A stretch of 64,000 nt of DNA from Mrakia gelida (lineage: Eukaryota; Basidiomycota; Tremellomycetes; Cystofilobasidiales; Mrakiaceae). Positions 1 through 11,888 of this stretch are shown here, one piece after another; within the stretch, counting starts at the first letter, position 1; every line of letters begins with the position of its first letter. The stretch is from positions 186,001-250,000 of the forward strand of contig BRON01000019.1 in assembly GCA_024345305.1 (NCBI GenBank), given 5' to 3'. The notes beneath the pieces are model-generated. The model made no database searches. It was given only the letters and a program-made list of their open reading frames with translations, and had not been told where the DNA came from. A program made the position numbers and the translations under genes.

Positions 1-2048
1 GCTCGACTGGACGGCTCGTCCCTCTCAGCTAAGCTTCGCAAACTGGAAATGGTTCTGTATAGCCAAGCATTTGATTCGAATTGGAGAAGAAGGAGGGAAC
101 CTCCGAGGTCAAGCGCCACGACTTCAACGAACCCCACGCGTCGAGTTCGATTCAGCTCGAGCTCACTCCCTGATGAAGGCTGGGTCTCGCGAGTGACGTT
201 TCACTCTTGAAGCATCACTCTCGAAGACGGCACCTCCCTCTAGGGAACTAGCTCTGAGTCGAGCGTGTAGTAGAGCGTGAACGAAGAACGCGCCTGACTT
301 CGACGACCTGGGGGACGACGATTTCTGCACCTAAGGAGAACACGAGTCAAAAGCGCTACGGAGTAGTGGAATTGCCCCAGCGTCCCTCCAGAAGCAGAAA
401 TAACTTCCTCTGAGGCCGAGAAGGAGCCTGGGCGGGACGAGGGGAAGTCGATGTTTAAAAAGAAAACGCTCAACTCCTGGACGCGCCCTCCCTCGACGGC
501 TCGCATATCTCTGCTGAGGAGATAAGTGAGCCCCGAAGAAGGGTTTGCTCAGGAGAAGAACGGATTTCTCTAAAAAAAAAATTGAGGCGGGAAGAGGAGA
601 CGAGAGAGCAAAAAACACAGACGCGTCAACTTTTGAGTCGCGGGTTCAAGATCGGTTCTGCTCTCTTCAGTAGAAGGAATGAGCTGACACCAAAGACTCG
701 TCGACGCAGAAGAAGGCCGGCCGAAATATGAATAGTGAAGACGGGAAATGCAGGACGAGAAAACGAAAAGGAGGGAACGAGCGTCGACTGACAACTCCTG
801 CTCGTCGATCGATCAGCGCTCGAGCGATTCGAAGAAAGACGAAGTAGAAGGTATCGCGTCGTGATGGAGAGCGTCATCATGTGGTCACGACTTCGAAGAA
901 AGCGTCCAGACTGGCTTCCTCCTCCTTCCTCACATCGCGTCGTCTCTTTCGAGAGCTCGACTTCTGAGCTTGAGGCGTGAATCTCGCTGCTGTACACTGT
1001 GTGGATGAAGGCAGCAAGAACCTCCTCAAGTACAGAGAAATGAGTATGTGAGAGGAGAGGGAAGGTCAATGACGCGAGTTCGACTCGGTTCGAGCTTTTG
1101 GAGTCGCGTCGCTCGAACTCGAGGTCTTTGTAAAGGCAACAGAGCGACCTCTGCCGGACTGAGCCCACACCCGCTTGAGAATGTGTCAACGAGCGGAGAT
1201 GAGGGCGAAGCTGGCAGAGGAGGTGGTTTCGTTCGAGATCCGTCGACTGAGCAGTCCAACCAAGGAAAGAAAGGAACGAAGATTGCTGCCCCGCCGTCAA
1301 CTTCTTGAGCTACGCTCCCAACCCCTCTCAGAGACTACCTCATGTTAACTTAAGGACTCTGAGAGGGATGATACGAGAGCTCTAGAGGAAGAGGGCGCAG
1401 AAGACCATCGGGAGTGACGACCCGCGCGAAGAGAGGAAAGAGGGACGGACGAAGAGGGATGAAAGAGCAGGGACAGGATGACAGAGAGGAGGAGAAAAAA
1501 AAAGAGAGACTAAGATACAAGTGGGGAGAGAAGCAAGAGATCGAAGGAAAGGAGTCGAAGAGAAGAGAGGAGGGAAGAGCGAGGGACGGGGACGGGTGGA
1601 GCGGAGAGAACACTCGCGAGACAAAGTGCTCGAGCTCGAGAAGCTGAAGGACGCTTCTCCCGGCTGTCCCCGACCGTACCCCAACCCGTACCCCTATCCC
1701 GCTGTTGATGAGGGAAGAGAGAGAGAAGGTGGAAAAGAGGAAAGGGGGGAAGGGGGAAGAAAAGGAGATGGAGAGCGTGAGTGACCTCCGTCAGTTCGAC
1801 GCGTCTAAGAGCGGACGAAATCACCAGACTCAGCACCTCCACATGCCGAGCTCCTCTTCAACAGGAGGTAGATAACTGAGCAGAAGCGAGGGAGATGCTC
1901 GATGTGTAGAAGGTGGGAGCGAGGTGCGAAGAGTCGTCCGTGACGACCGACGTCGCTTCGACGAGGAATCTCACCACTCCTTCGCTTCCCCACATCTCAG
2001 GCTCTTTGCCCAGCCGTATCTCGAGAGATAGAAGAAAGGAACGAATTG

Positions 2049-2089
<41 letters not shown>

Positions 2090-2563
2090 AGAGAAGAAGA
2101 AAGGGAAGCGGTCCTCCTCTCGTGGACGACTCGTTCGGCTTGAGATGAATCGAACGACGAAGCATGCATCCATCCATGAGGTGAAGGATGGGAGCAGAGC
2201 CCGTCGTCAAAGTCACCAAAATGCACGAGAGGGACTGGAGAGGAGCGGCGAGAAGAACAGGTGGACCGACGAATGTGGTTGGGAGCGAACGGAAAGCGGG
2301 AGGCAGGAGCTGAGCTCAGCGAAGGCGAAGGCGAGTTTCCAGCGTTGGAGAAGTTTTTCTGACTTCGATCTTGATTCAAGGGATGGGACTGCTTCAGCGG
2401 CTCAGAAGAAAAGCTTCCTCTGATTCAGACCCAGGATAAAAGGACAGACAAGTCCGAGGACTTGCGAGCTCGAGCTTGAGCTTCGCACTCGTCCCTTCAA
2501 CCCATCACCCTTCTCTCCTTCCTTCAACCTTCCAATCCAGCTTCCGAGCTACCAGAGTCAGCT
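1..2563. other. Gene-poor 2.5 kb stretch
   Basis: I see no convincing gene here. Open frames on both strands are low-complexity or Ser/Arg-rich, lack a recognisable domain, and do not join through consistent splice phases. The last few hundred bases, pyrimidine-rich just before the prp38 start, are probably its promoter and leader. A GA microsatellite lies at 2052-2085. GACGCGTC palindromes occur near 620 and 1799. A non-coding transcript or an exon-poor gene entering from the left edge cannot be excluded. Confidence 0.5.
2052..2085. repeat. (GA)n microsatellite
   Basis: An uninterrupted run of about 17 GA dinucleotides ending in a short G tract, located about 480 bp upstream of the prp38 start codon. 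Confidence 0.95.
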
Positions 2564-4615
2564 ATGGCGAACACCACTACGAAGGGATACACCAACATTC
2601 ATGGAGGAAACCCTCAGGTGAGTACGAGGAGGGAAACGAGAGAAGAGGAGCTGGCGAAGGAGGGAGGGAGGGTCGAGGCGAGCCAGGTCGTGAGCTCTCG
2701 AGGCGAAGGAAAAGCTCGAGATGGCGAGGTAGAGAGCCTACCAGAGACTGCATAGACGTCGAGAATTTTCTCTGCAGCAGCTCTGCCTCGAGAAACTCGA
2801 TCTCTGGAGGAGGAAGAGGAAGGGAAAGCAACGATGTTGTCGAGCTCACCTTGTCGTGCTCTTCGCTCGAGATTCAAGCTGACTCTCCTCCACCTTCTTT
2901 CTCTCCACCTCATAGGCTCTCATCGAGAAGGTCATCCGATCCAGGATCTACGACTGCCAGTACTGGAAGGAACACTGCTTCGCTCTCACAGGTGAGCTCG
3001 TCGTCCTCTCGTTCCCCTTCCCTTCCCACCACCTTCCCTCCCTCCCCTCGTCACTTGACCTTCCCATCCCTCTCTCGAACTAGACTGACATCTATCCTCA
3101 ATCTTACCTCATCAACTTCCATCGTAGCTGAATCCCTGATCGACAAAACCATCGCCATCAACTCGGTAGGAGGAGTCTTCGCCAACCAACGTCCGACCGA
3201 GTTCTTGTGCTTAACGTTGAAGCTGCTGCAGCTGCAGCCGGAGAAGGAGATCCTGATGGAGTATCTGTTGGCGGAGGAGTTCAAGTGAGTCTCGTTTCCC
3301 CTCTTGACCTCTTGGTTTGAGGTGGAGGATGGGTTGAAAGGGTGGGGTGGGGAAGCGTCGAGGAGGGAGGGAAGGAGCTGGTTGTGAGCTCGACGTGTTC
3401 AGAGAGACTTCTCGAGGACGTCTCTCATTGACAGGGGCATTGGGAAGTGTATAACTTGTTCTTGGAGGGTGTCTAGCGCGTGATACATTGGTGCAGGAGT
3501 CGGGACAGCTCTTGAGGCCCTGAGCGCAAGCTCGACCAGGTTGTCGACCTCTCCCTCCATTCCCCTCGTCGTTCATCTCCTCGAAACCCACCCTTCCAGC
3601 TCAACGCAACGACTTCTTTCATCCTCCACCCCCTCCTGCATCGCCCCCAGATGCAGACTCTTTTCTTTCGAACTGTCGACTCCACGAAGCTGACCCTCTC
3701 CTTCCTTCGTTCTCTTCCTCACTCTCCTCAGATACCTTCGCGCTCTCGCAGCCTTCTACGTCCGTCTCACCTTCCGCTCGGTCGAGGTCTACGAGATCCT
3801 GGAACCTCTGATGAAGGATTACAAGAAGCTGAGGTTGCGAGATGATGGTGAGTCTTCACGTTCTGCCCTCGTCCTCCGTCTTCTCCTCGAGCTCGGTCGC
3901 GTTCGTTCGTTCGACGAGCTTCGTCCATCGAGCTTTTGGGCTTGATCTGCCCTGCTTGGATCGAGACAACACCGGAACCTCGAGCTGACTCCCGCCCTCC
4001 TTCTCTTCTCTCGCTCTCTCCTACCTCGTCCCGTTCCCTCCCTCCCTCCCTCCGCGCTCTCGTCCAAAACTCCTCCTTCCTCACCGAACAGCCGGCTACT
4101 CCATCCTCCACTTCGACGAATTCATCGACCTCCTCCTGCACGAAGATCGAGTCTTCGACATCATCCTCCCTCGTCTAACCAAACGGGACGTTCTCGAGGA
4201 AACCGAAGGACTCGCCAAACGCGTCTCAGTCCTGGAAGAAGCTCTCGACGGACCTCCCTCCCCCACGGCCTCGCCATCACGCCGTCGTCGGAGCGGGAAG
4301 GAGCGTGCGGGCTCCGATGTGGAGATGGAGGAGGGGGAGGATCGGGGACGAAGTCGAAGCAGGAGCAGGAGTGGGAGTGCGAGTGGGAGCGAAGGAGGGA
4401 GATACGTCAGTCGAAGTCCGAGTGGGAGTCGAAGCAGGAGCAGGAGTAGGAGTGGGAGTGTGGATAGTTGGAAGTCGAGAGAGAGGAGTATTAGTCCGGA
4501 TAGGTTGGAGAGGATCATGGCTGAGGCTGTCGGTGTGAGAGGGAGGGGTGGGGTCGAGGAGGGGAGGGTGCTCGTTGCGGAGGACGACGGAGAGAAGCTG
4601 GAGGGAGATGTGTAG
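2564..4615 (+). CDS. prp38: Pre-mRNA-splicing factor Prp38
   Basis: Five exons (2564-2617, 2916-2991, 3128-3284, 3732-3847, 4092-4615) join in phase to give 308 residues. Family hallmarks are visible: the start MANTTTKGYTNIHGGNPQ, then SRIYDCQYWKE, FLCLTLKLLQLQPEKEI and HFDEFIDLLLHEDRVFDIIL, matching the Prp38 domain. Prp38 is a U4/U6.U5 tri-snRNP and B-complex protein needed for spliceosome activation in the nucleus. The tail after about residue 200 is an Arg-Ser-rich segment, as in metazoan PRPF38A and absent from the short budding-yeast protein. The four introns (298, 136, 447 and 244 nt) are much longer than the 50-110 nt introns typical of this window. The start is fixed by the conserved N-terminus. 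Confidence 0.95.
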
Positions 4616-4807
4616 CTTTCGAGGATGTTTTATGTTCTTGTCTCATCGCCGAAAACAGCGTCAGCTCTGCTCACACACTCAGAGAGGCGAAGTAGATTTT
4701 GTAATGAAACCCCTTCTAATCAAAACAAGGCTCCTTGAGAATCCACCTTTTCGCGAAAAGTCGAGGTCGTCGAGTCGTCACCTTCCCTCCTCTTTCTCGC
4801 AACGACC

Positions 4808-6123
4808 ATGGTCCTCCTCCCTCGTCTTTCGTGCTTGGGCACGTCTCCCCTCCTCAAGCGAGCCATCTCATCTTCCCTCCCCGCTCAATCTAGGATTCGA
4901 CCCTCCTCAGCGTCGTCCCGATTCCCTTCGACCACTCCTTCCTCCTCCTCCACCTCCGCCGCTCCTTCTTCTTCCACCTCCTCCCTTCCTTCCTCCTCTC
5001 GCTACACCACCACCATCTCCTCCTCCCACCCCTTCTCCTCCGCCTCCCTAGCCTCGGCGTCTTCGCCAGCAGCCCTCGGACAGGCTTCCTTCACTACTGC
5101 GATTGGAGGCGGAGGGGAGTTTGACGTTTCTCACGATTTGGAAGGAGGAGGATCGAGAGGAGGAGCCATTTGGGATATCCTCTCGGGTCCAGCAGCTGAG
5201 AGGAGGAAGGCTCTCATCCTCAAGGCTCAGGATAACCTCCTCAACCTCGTCAACTCCCATTCTTCAAACTCGAAAGCTACTCCTCCTCCTTCGTCGACAT
5301 CGGAAACGGACCTTCTTCACGACCTCTTCCTCCCTTCCTCAACCTCCTCCAACCTTACCTCTTCAACCTCAACCTCGACCTCAACCATCGATCCTATGAT
5401 CCTCCCGACGACCCGTTCCCTCTCCCCCTCCACTCTCCTCCTCTCCCCTTCCTCCCCTCTCCTCTCTCTCCCACCCATCGACCTCAGCTCAGCCTGGTTC
5501 TCCCCCTCCCACCCTTCCCACCCTCCTTCAACTCGAAAAGAACCCTCCCTCGCCGAACAACACCTCCGAATCGAGGCTGCCACCGACGCGTCCAGCAGAG
5601 TTCTCGGAACCCTCTCTGAGGAAACGAGAAGGGAGGAGGAGGAAGCGCTGGGAATGGAGTTGTTCAGGGCCGTGGCGATGGGGAGGTTGGACGCTGAGGT
5701 TGATAAAGGGTTCACGGGCGTTGGGGATGTGCTGGGTGGGTGGATTGGAGAGGAGGAGGATGGGTTGGGAGATAGGAACGTGGATATGATTAGTGTTAAG
5801 AGGCAGAGGAAGAAGATGATGTCGAAGCACAAGTGAGTTTTTGGGTCGAGCTCACGTCGTCAGACGTCCTTCCTTTCTTTCCCTTCGTCTCTTCCCTTCC
5901 CTCGCCTCCTTACTGACTCCTCCCTCCCTTCTCTTTCCCTCTCCGATCTCTCCTCTCAGGTACAAGAAGAGAAGAAAGGTTCGTCATTCCATCTCCTCTT
6001 CACTCTTCCCTCTCTTCACCCGTCGCTCCCTCCTTCGTCGCCAAACTAACCTTCCCTCCCCTCGCTTTCGTTTCGTTCCAACAGCAACAAGCGACTATGC
6101 GAAAACGTGCTGGACGACGATAA
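4808..6123 (+). CDS. Mitochondrial small ribosomal subunit protein mS38 (Cox24/AURKAIP1 family)
   Basis: Three exons (4808-5832, 5960-5978, 6085-6123) give 360 residues. The first about 40 residues (MVLLPRLSCLGTSPLLKRAI...) are basic and hydroxylated, like a mitochondrial targeting sequence. A long Ser/Thr/Pro-rich middle is poorly conserved. The diagnostic part is the extreme C-terminus, ISVKRQRKKMMSKHKYKKRR followed by K and QQATMRKRAGRR, the very basic mS38 motif that in yeast Cox24/Qri5 and human AURKAIP1 binds small-subunit rRNA. That motif is split over all three exons, including a 19-nt middle exon, so it appears only after splicing. The gene starts 192 bp after prp38 on the same strand. 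Confidence 0.9.
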
Positions 6124-6409
6124 TCTCTTATGGCGATTTGGTGGAAAGGAGGGAGGGAGGCAGAGGGTCAGCGTACATACGAGACGAGAACGAAACGAAT
6201 GTCTGTTTTTCTTTTGCTTTCTCTCGATCCCTGCTGGTCGTTGTTTCGCACGAAACAGGCAAGAGCAAGAGCATTTCCAAAGAGGAGTCTAATCTAAGCC
6301 GAGTGCAAACGGTTCCGACGAGAAGAGATACAAAGATGGCAGCGAACGAACGAGGGAGGGTAGAGTTGGGTTGGGTTCGGAGAGAAAGAAAGAGAAGGGA
6401 GGGGAGAAG

Positions 6410-9400
6410 CTACATCTTCCCCTCGTTGTCCAAGAACCTCGTCAACATCTCGAGCGACTCGATGGGTTTGTCGTACGGTACCACTATTTTCCACCAACAC
6501 AAAGCCAAAAGTCAGTGAAAGCCCAAAACCAAACGGACGGTCGGACGCGTCGTTCGTCGTTCGACATCCGTTTCCTCTCGCAACACAAACACGAGAACGA
6601 GAACGCGAGCGCAGAATAGAACTCACTATGTCCCGCCCCCCTAACCGTAACATACGTCAATCCACCATGCTCCCTCCACTCCCCAGCCGCCTCGCTCGAG
6701 TTCTTGGAGACGAACCACTCCTTGAAGGGTTGAGCGTTGAAAGGAACGGAGCCGGACCATTCGAGCTTGGAGGTCCAAGAGAGTTGGTGGATCCAGTTGC
6801 ATTGCTGCGAGCGTCGATTTGAAGCGTGAGGGGGGTGGGAAGAGGGGGTGAAGAGATGTCAGTGAGCGAACCGAACCGAATTGACGCGCTCGTGTTCTTC
6901 TCTCTACCCTCCCTCTCCCCCCCCCCATTCCCCTTCCCCTCCTCAAAAACGTATTTCAAGGTGGAGGGTTTACTCACGAAATCATACTTCCCCGCATAAA
7001 TCAACACCTTCACTCCATGTTCGAGCAGACTCGCCACGTAGAGGTAGGTTTTGCCCGTCCCGTCCATTTGGCCGTTGAACGCTGAGCCGACGACGGAGGA
7101 GCAGCCTTCGAAGGGAGGGACGGAGGAGTGGATACCCAAGTGGGAGCGGACGGTTGGGAGGTCTAGGTAGGTGGAGATGCCGTTGCTGTGTGAGAACGGA
7201 AAAGGAGGAGCGAGGAGTGTCAGGTTGCGTGGGACTACTGTAAGGCTGAGGCGAAGACTGAGAGAGGGAAGGGCGAGAAGAAGGAGAGGAAGGAGGAAAG
7301 GGACGAACGAGACATCACCGTAGCAGAGGTACCCGTCGCAGGGTTTGGAGACTGGGGAAGAGGAAAAAGGGGAGGGCAGGCAAGGTCAGCGAACACGAAG
7401 TTCGACGCGTCGACCTCGAACTCGACTCGTTGCACTCACTATCGTAAGGGTTCAACCCCGTAGCAGTGAACGGAGATCGGATCTTCTTGTAGCAGAAGTC
7501 CAGCGCGGCTTGGCAGGCAAGAGCGTCGAATCGGTCTTCGCATTCGGCCTAAACAACAAAACGCGACCGAGGTCAGCGCGACGAATTTCGAGCGGGGAAA
7601 AAAGAGAGAGGGACGCTGACCTTCATCATCTCCTCGCATCGAGGAAGAGATTCCTGCATGGTTGCACATTCGATGACGGAGAGGACGGGAGGGAGACCGG
7701 AGAGGGAGGTGCAGACCTGGTTTGACGAAACGGAACGACGAGGTCAGGTTGGGAGAGGGAGAAGAAGAGATGAGAGAAGGGAAAGGGCGAAAGTGAGACG
7801 ACGAACTTGTTTGTAGTGCGAGAGGGTGAGATCGAATCGATCCTGAGGGAAGAGAAGAAGGTCGGGGAGGGAGGTCAGTTCGAGCGACGCGAAGAAGAGA
7901 TGGCGAAGAGAACGGACGGTAACACCTGAGGCAGCCGAGGAAAAAGAGCGAAGTTAGTGAAGTGTACGGAAGGGAGCGATCAGGAAGATGGCAACGCACC
8001 GTTTCCGATGATGACACCTGCGAGGAAGCCAGAAGGCGAGGTTAGCGGACGCGTCAGATTGAGACCGGAGCGGAAACGACAAGGACGAACTCTTCAGGTT
8101 GATGGGGTGCTTCAAGTTCTTGTTTCCGTCGACTACGGCGGCTCCGAAGATGGGGAGGTACTGGGGAAGAGTGAAAGGGGGATCGGTTTAGTCGAGAACG
8201 AGGATGGCGAGAACGAAAGGCGAGAAAAGAAAGAGTCGAACTCACTCGACCCCCGTAACTCTCTCCGCTCTACAAGATCGATCAACAACTTCAGTCAGAT
8301 CTCACTAAAATGCTCACACGAGTGGAATGTTGGGCTCACGAGATGAAGTCCTCGTCCCTTAAACTCCGTGAACGTCTCGAAAAAGATGGCGATGAAAGCT
8401 TGAACGTCGACAGCTGCCTGCTCGGTGGTAGCGACGGTCTGGCCGTGCTCCGAGTAGGAGAGCCCAACTCCGATGGGTTGGTCGAGGAAGAAGGTGTTCT
8501 GTAAAAGCGGAGACGGGAGGTCAGTCGTGAGGAGAGCGAGGCAGAGAGGACAGGACGCGGCGACGAACGAGTTTAGTGTTCCAACTGTAGGGGTTGGGCT
8601 TGGTTCCGTCGATACCGAGAGAAGCATTGGCGACCGAGCAGGGGCCTGAGCGAGAGCGAGGACAGAAGTCAGGTCGAGTTGGTTCGTGGCAAGAAAACGA
8701 GAACGACGAGAGGACGCGGACGAACCGAGCTCCTGATGAACAGAGGTCGAAACGACGAGAGGGTCAGAGAAGGGCCAAGCAAAGCGAAACAGAGAGAGAC
8801 AGCTGACCATGAAGAGTCCCTGGAGAGTCAGAAAAGAGTGAAATGTCAGCGATGAACAGAAATCGAAGTACTAATAGCAAGGAGAGGGGCGAGGACGAAC
8901 CGTCGCGCTCGAGCAACCTCTGCAAAAGATCAACCGACCACGCACAACGAGTCAGCTCCTACAAGAACCATCTGACATCCGACTAGTCACTCACGGTCCA
9001 CCGTTGATCCCTGTCCACCCCATCCCAGAGGAAATTAAGCTATCAGCCTCAACACAACCGACGGACCTGAGCGAGATCGAATCGAGTCGAGTCGAGCTCA
9101 CACATCAAGACGTCGTCCTTCTCAGGCTCTGACCTCGAGAGGAAGAAGTAGAAAAACAGCTCTTTCCCATGGGAGTCTACGTCTAAGTACCCCGTGAAAG
9201 ATCTGAGAGGTGAGTAACGAGGCAAGGGAGGGTCAGACGAGCGAACGAACGACCAGCATGGGCTGAACGAGGGAAGAAAGGTCGAGCTGACTTGACATCC
9301 GGATCGCACCACCCCGTAGTCTCCTTGATCCTCACTCGATGGTCCGGGAACTGATCGTGGTAGAGCTGATGCGAATGAATCCGAGCAAGAGTCAGTTCCG

Positions 9401-9586
9401 GTCATTTCGAGAAAGAAGAAGGAGGAAAGAGAGCAAACGAACCTCGGTGTGGACGTCTCCTCCATGGATCTGACTGAGCTTTGCCTCTCCTCCAGCGAAG
9501 AACGAAGTCTGTTCACTGCGTTTGAAAGCTGCTTGGGCTGTAGACGAGAGGGTGATGAGCCCTATGAGAGCTGTGGAGAGGAGCAT
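6410..9586 (-). CDS. Serine carboxypeptidase (S10, carboxypeptidase Y-like)
   Basis: Twenty exons on the minus strand sum to 1515 nt (504 residues), all phases consistent. From 9586 leftward: 9443-9586, 9292-9365, 9102-9202, 8995-9010, 8901-8919, 8808-8819, 8726-8732, 8569-8645, 8498-8340, 8246-8269, 8091-8160, 8000-8017, 7918-7925, 7807-7842, 7621-7716, 7440-7548, 7319-7351, 6978-7237, 6627-6804, 6410-6483. The start MLLSTALIGLITLSSTAQA looks like a secretory signal peptide. The S10 motifs are present: WINGGPGCSS oxyanion region, catalytic Ser in SGESYGGR, catalytic Asp in IYAGKYDFQCNW and catalytic His in RGAGHMVPYDKP. It should remove C-terminal residues in the vacuole or outside the cell. 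Several exons are tiny (7, 8, 12, 16, 18, 19 and 24 nt). The segment after residue LCY is about 12 residues longer than usual; the acceptor at 7237 was chosen because it keeps the frame open. Confidence 0.93.
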
Positions 9587-9895
9587 CGGAGGAGAGGAGG
9601 GGAGAAGATGGCGGTTTGAAGGGAGGAAGGGAAAAGAAGCACGAGGGTCAGCTTGGACTTTCGGAGGAGCGCGATGGAAGGGTTGGGTGATGCTGTGCGG
9701 GTCTCTGAGATTCTGAGAGTGACTTGATCTCGGAGATGAAAGTGTGCTCAAGAGGTTTCGAAGATCAAAAATTGTGAGATCTTGCTTGGAAACGACGAAA
9801 AGCGTCGCTAAGGGCGAGGAAGGAGAGGTCGACCAACTCGCCCGCGTCGACGAGCTGACCTCAACGTCGACCTCCTCCTTCCTTCGTCCTTCACC
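9587..9895. promoter_or_regulatory. Divergent intergenic region between carboxypeptidase and YJU2
   Basis: The 309 bp separate two head-to-head start codons and must hold both promoters. No TATA-like box stands out. The DNA near the YJU2 start is pyrimidine-rich, as before most genes here. Confidence 0.5.
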
Positions 9896-11612
9896 ATGTC
9901 CGAGCGAAAAGTCCTCAACAAGTACTTGTACGTAGACATATCTCTTTTTCTCTCTACGCTCCTGTGATTCTCAGCTAACCTTGCCCTCTTCGTGTCTCTC
10001 TCTAGCCCTCCGAACTTCGACCCTTCCCTCATCCCGAGGAGGAAGCTCAAGGACAAGAACAACCAGCAGGTAAGCTCGACTTCCTTTTGCTTTTCTCTTA
10101 CTCTCAGACGTGAAGCTGACAATCTATCTTGCTCTCCCCAGGTTGTTCGTCTGATGGCTCCCTTCTCGATGAGGTGTAACTCGTGTGGAGAGTACATTTA
10201 CAAGGTCAGCTTGCTCCTCCCTTCCCTTCCTCCCTTCCCCTCCCTCTCCTCTCCTTCCGCCTCGAGCTCGTTCACTGACCCCTCTATCTTCGACGCTTTC
10301 TCGCTACACAGGGAAAGAAGTTCAACGCTCGAAAGGAGACTGTGGAGGGAGAGGATTACATGGGAATCAGGGTTCGTCTTCACCTCTTCCTTCCTTCCTT
10401 TGAGCTCCACCACTCGACCTTCCCACCTCGCTTCACTCTCCTTGACCTCGTCGACGCTCTCAAGACTGACCTTTTTCCGGTTTGGACGTGTTCAGATCTT
10501 CCGATTCTACATCAAATGCACCCTCTGCTCCACCGAGATCACCTTCCGAACGGATCCCAAGAACGCAGACTACCTCGCTGAACATGGTGCTTCGAGGAAC
10601 TTCGAGGTTCGTTCCCTCCCTCTCCACCTCTTCTACTCCCACATCGACGCTGCTCGCACTCGATCTCAAGATCCCCTACTGACTCCTGTCTCTCTCTTCT
10701 CGTTTGGCGCGATGGAACAGTCCTGGCGAGACGACGAAGCCGCTCAAGCTGAGAAGGCCTACATGCCCGACGCTGGGGACGACGACGAGGAGGAGATGGA
10801 GAAGAAGAGGGAGGCGGAGGATGCGATGCAGATTGTGGAGAACGCTCAGGAGGATTCTAAGAGGGAGATGGACATCATGGATGCTTTGCAGGATATTCGG
10901 TGAGTTCTCGCTTCGAGTTTCGTTGAGCTTCGAGCTTTCCTCCTTCCTCTCCTCCCTCCCACTCGACCTCGTCTCTCCCCTCCGTCTTCCAATCGCACGC
11001 CCTTGCACTCTCCACCTTCTCCTCGTCAGTTCTCCGCTGACCTTCAACACTTGGCATTTCTTCCTCGCTCTCAGACAACGAAACGCCCGAAACGAACGCG
11101 TAGGCATGACCGGTCCTCTCGCCTCCTCCTCCTCCTCCAAACCTCTCGCTCTCACTCCAGAACAACAACTCCGTCTCGCCGAGGAGGAAGAAGACGAGCT
11201 TCTCGTGCGTCAACACTTCAGTCGGATCGCCTCAGGCGCACCAGCACCCTCATCATCGGTCGATCTCAAGGGCAAAGGGAAAGCTGTCGCCTCTTCGGGA
11301 GGACTGGATGGGTACGGATCCGATTCGAACTCGGACGACAACGACGACGACAACTCGGACGACGAGGGGGGAGAGCCGAAGGTGGTAGCGGACGATGCGG
11401 CCGAGAAGGAGGAGGAGAAAGTGACGGTGGTGAAGCGTAAACTGGGAGGGGACGACGAGAGTCCTTCGCTTGAGGCTCTGCTGGGGAAGAAGGGTCTTGC
11501 TCCTCCTCCGACGGTAGGGGGTGGGTTCGGGTTCGGAGCTGCAGCGGCTAAGAAGAGGAAGGTTGGGGCTGGGGTACCCGGGCTGGGGGGGTTGGTGAGG
11601 AAGAAGAAGTAG
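9896..11612 (+). CDS. yju2: Splicing factor YJU2 / CWC16 (CCDC94 family)
   Basis: Seven exons (9896-9927, 10006-10069, 10142-10204, 10312-10371, 10496-10606, 10721-10899, 11075-11612) give 348 residues in continuous phase. The N-terminus MSERKVLNKYFPPNFDPSLI, the first Cys pair in MRCNSCGEYIYK, the second in IKCTLCSTEITF, and FRTDPKNADYLAEHGASRNF are family signatures. Yju2 is an Nineteen-complex-associated step-one factor that docks the branch helix in the spliceosome; the four cysteines form its zinc site. The C-terminal third is acidic and low-complexity and ends in a Gly/Lys-rich segment with basic clusters (KKRK, RKKK) that may be nuclear localisation signals. Confidence 0.95.
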
Positions 11613-11888
11613 CGGAGGGAGGGGAGGGTGAGGGAGGGAGGGCGACGCGACCCTTTGTTTGGGCCTTGATTTTATCTTCGCTTTCTTTCTGTATAGCCGA
11701 ACGAATGGTGTAGTGTAGGAGTATGTACGATGAGCCTTCTCTACCTCGAACACACACTCTCTCTCTCAACCCATCTCAATCAAAATCAAACTCGCCTCTT
11801 CAGGAACCACCTCCCTCTTCACTTCACTTCGCGCTCCCCTCTTCCCTCCCTCCCAACTCTCACCCACCTTCTCCCTTCCCTTCTCACC

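Noticed and set aside
626..1300. Minus-strand open frame of 224 codons
   Set aside because: Composition is Ser/Arg/Leu-rich without domain or splice context, and it overlaps open frames on the other strand equally well.
6294..6653. Minus-strand open frame at the end of the carboxypeptidase
   Set aside because: The last exon in another frame encodes the catalytic His motif ending, so this frame is a shadow.
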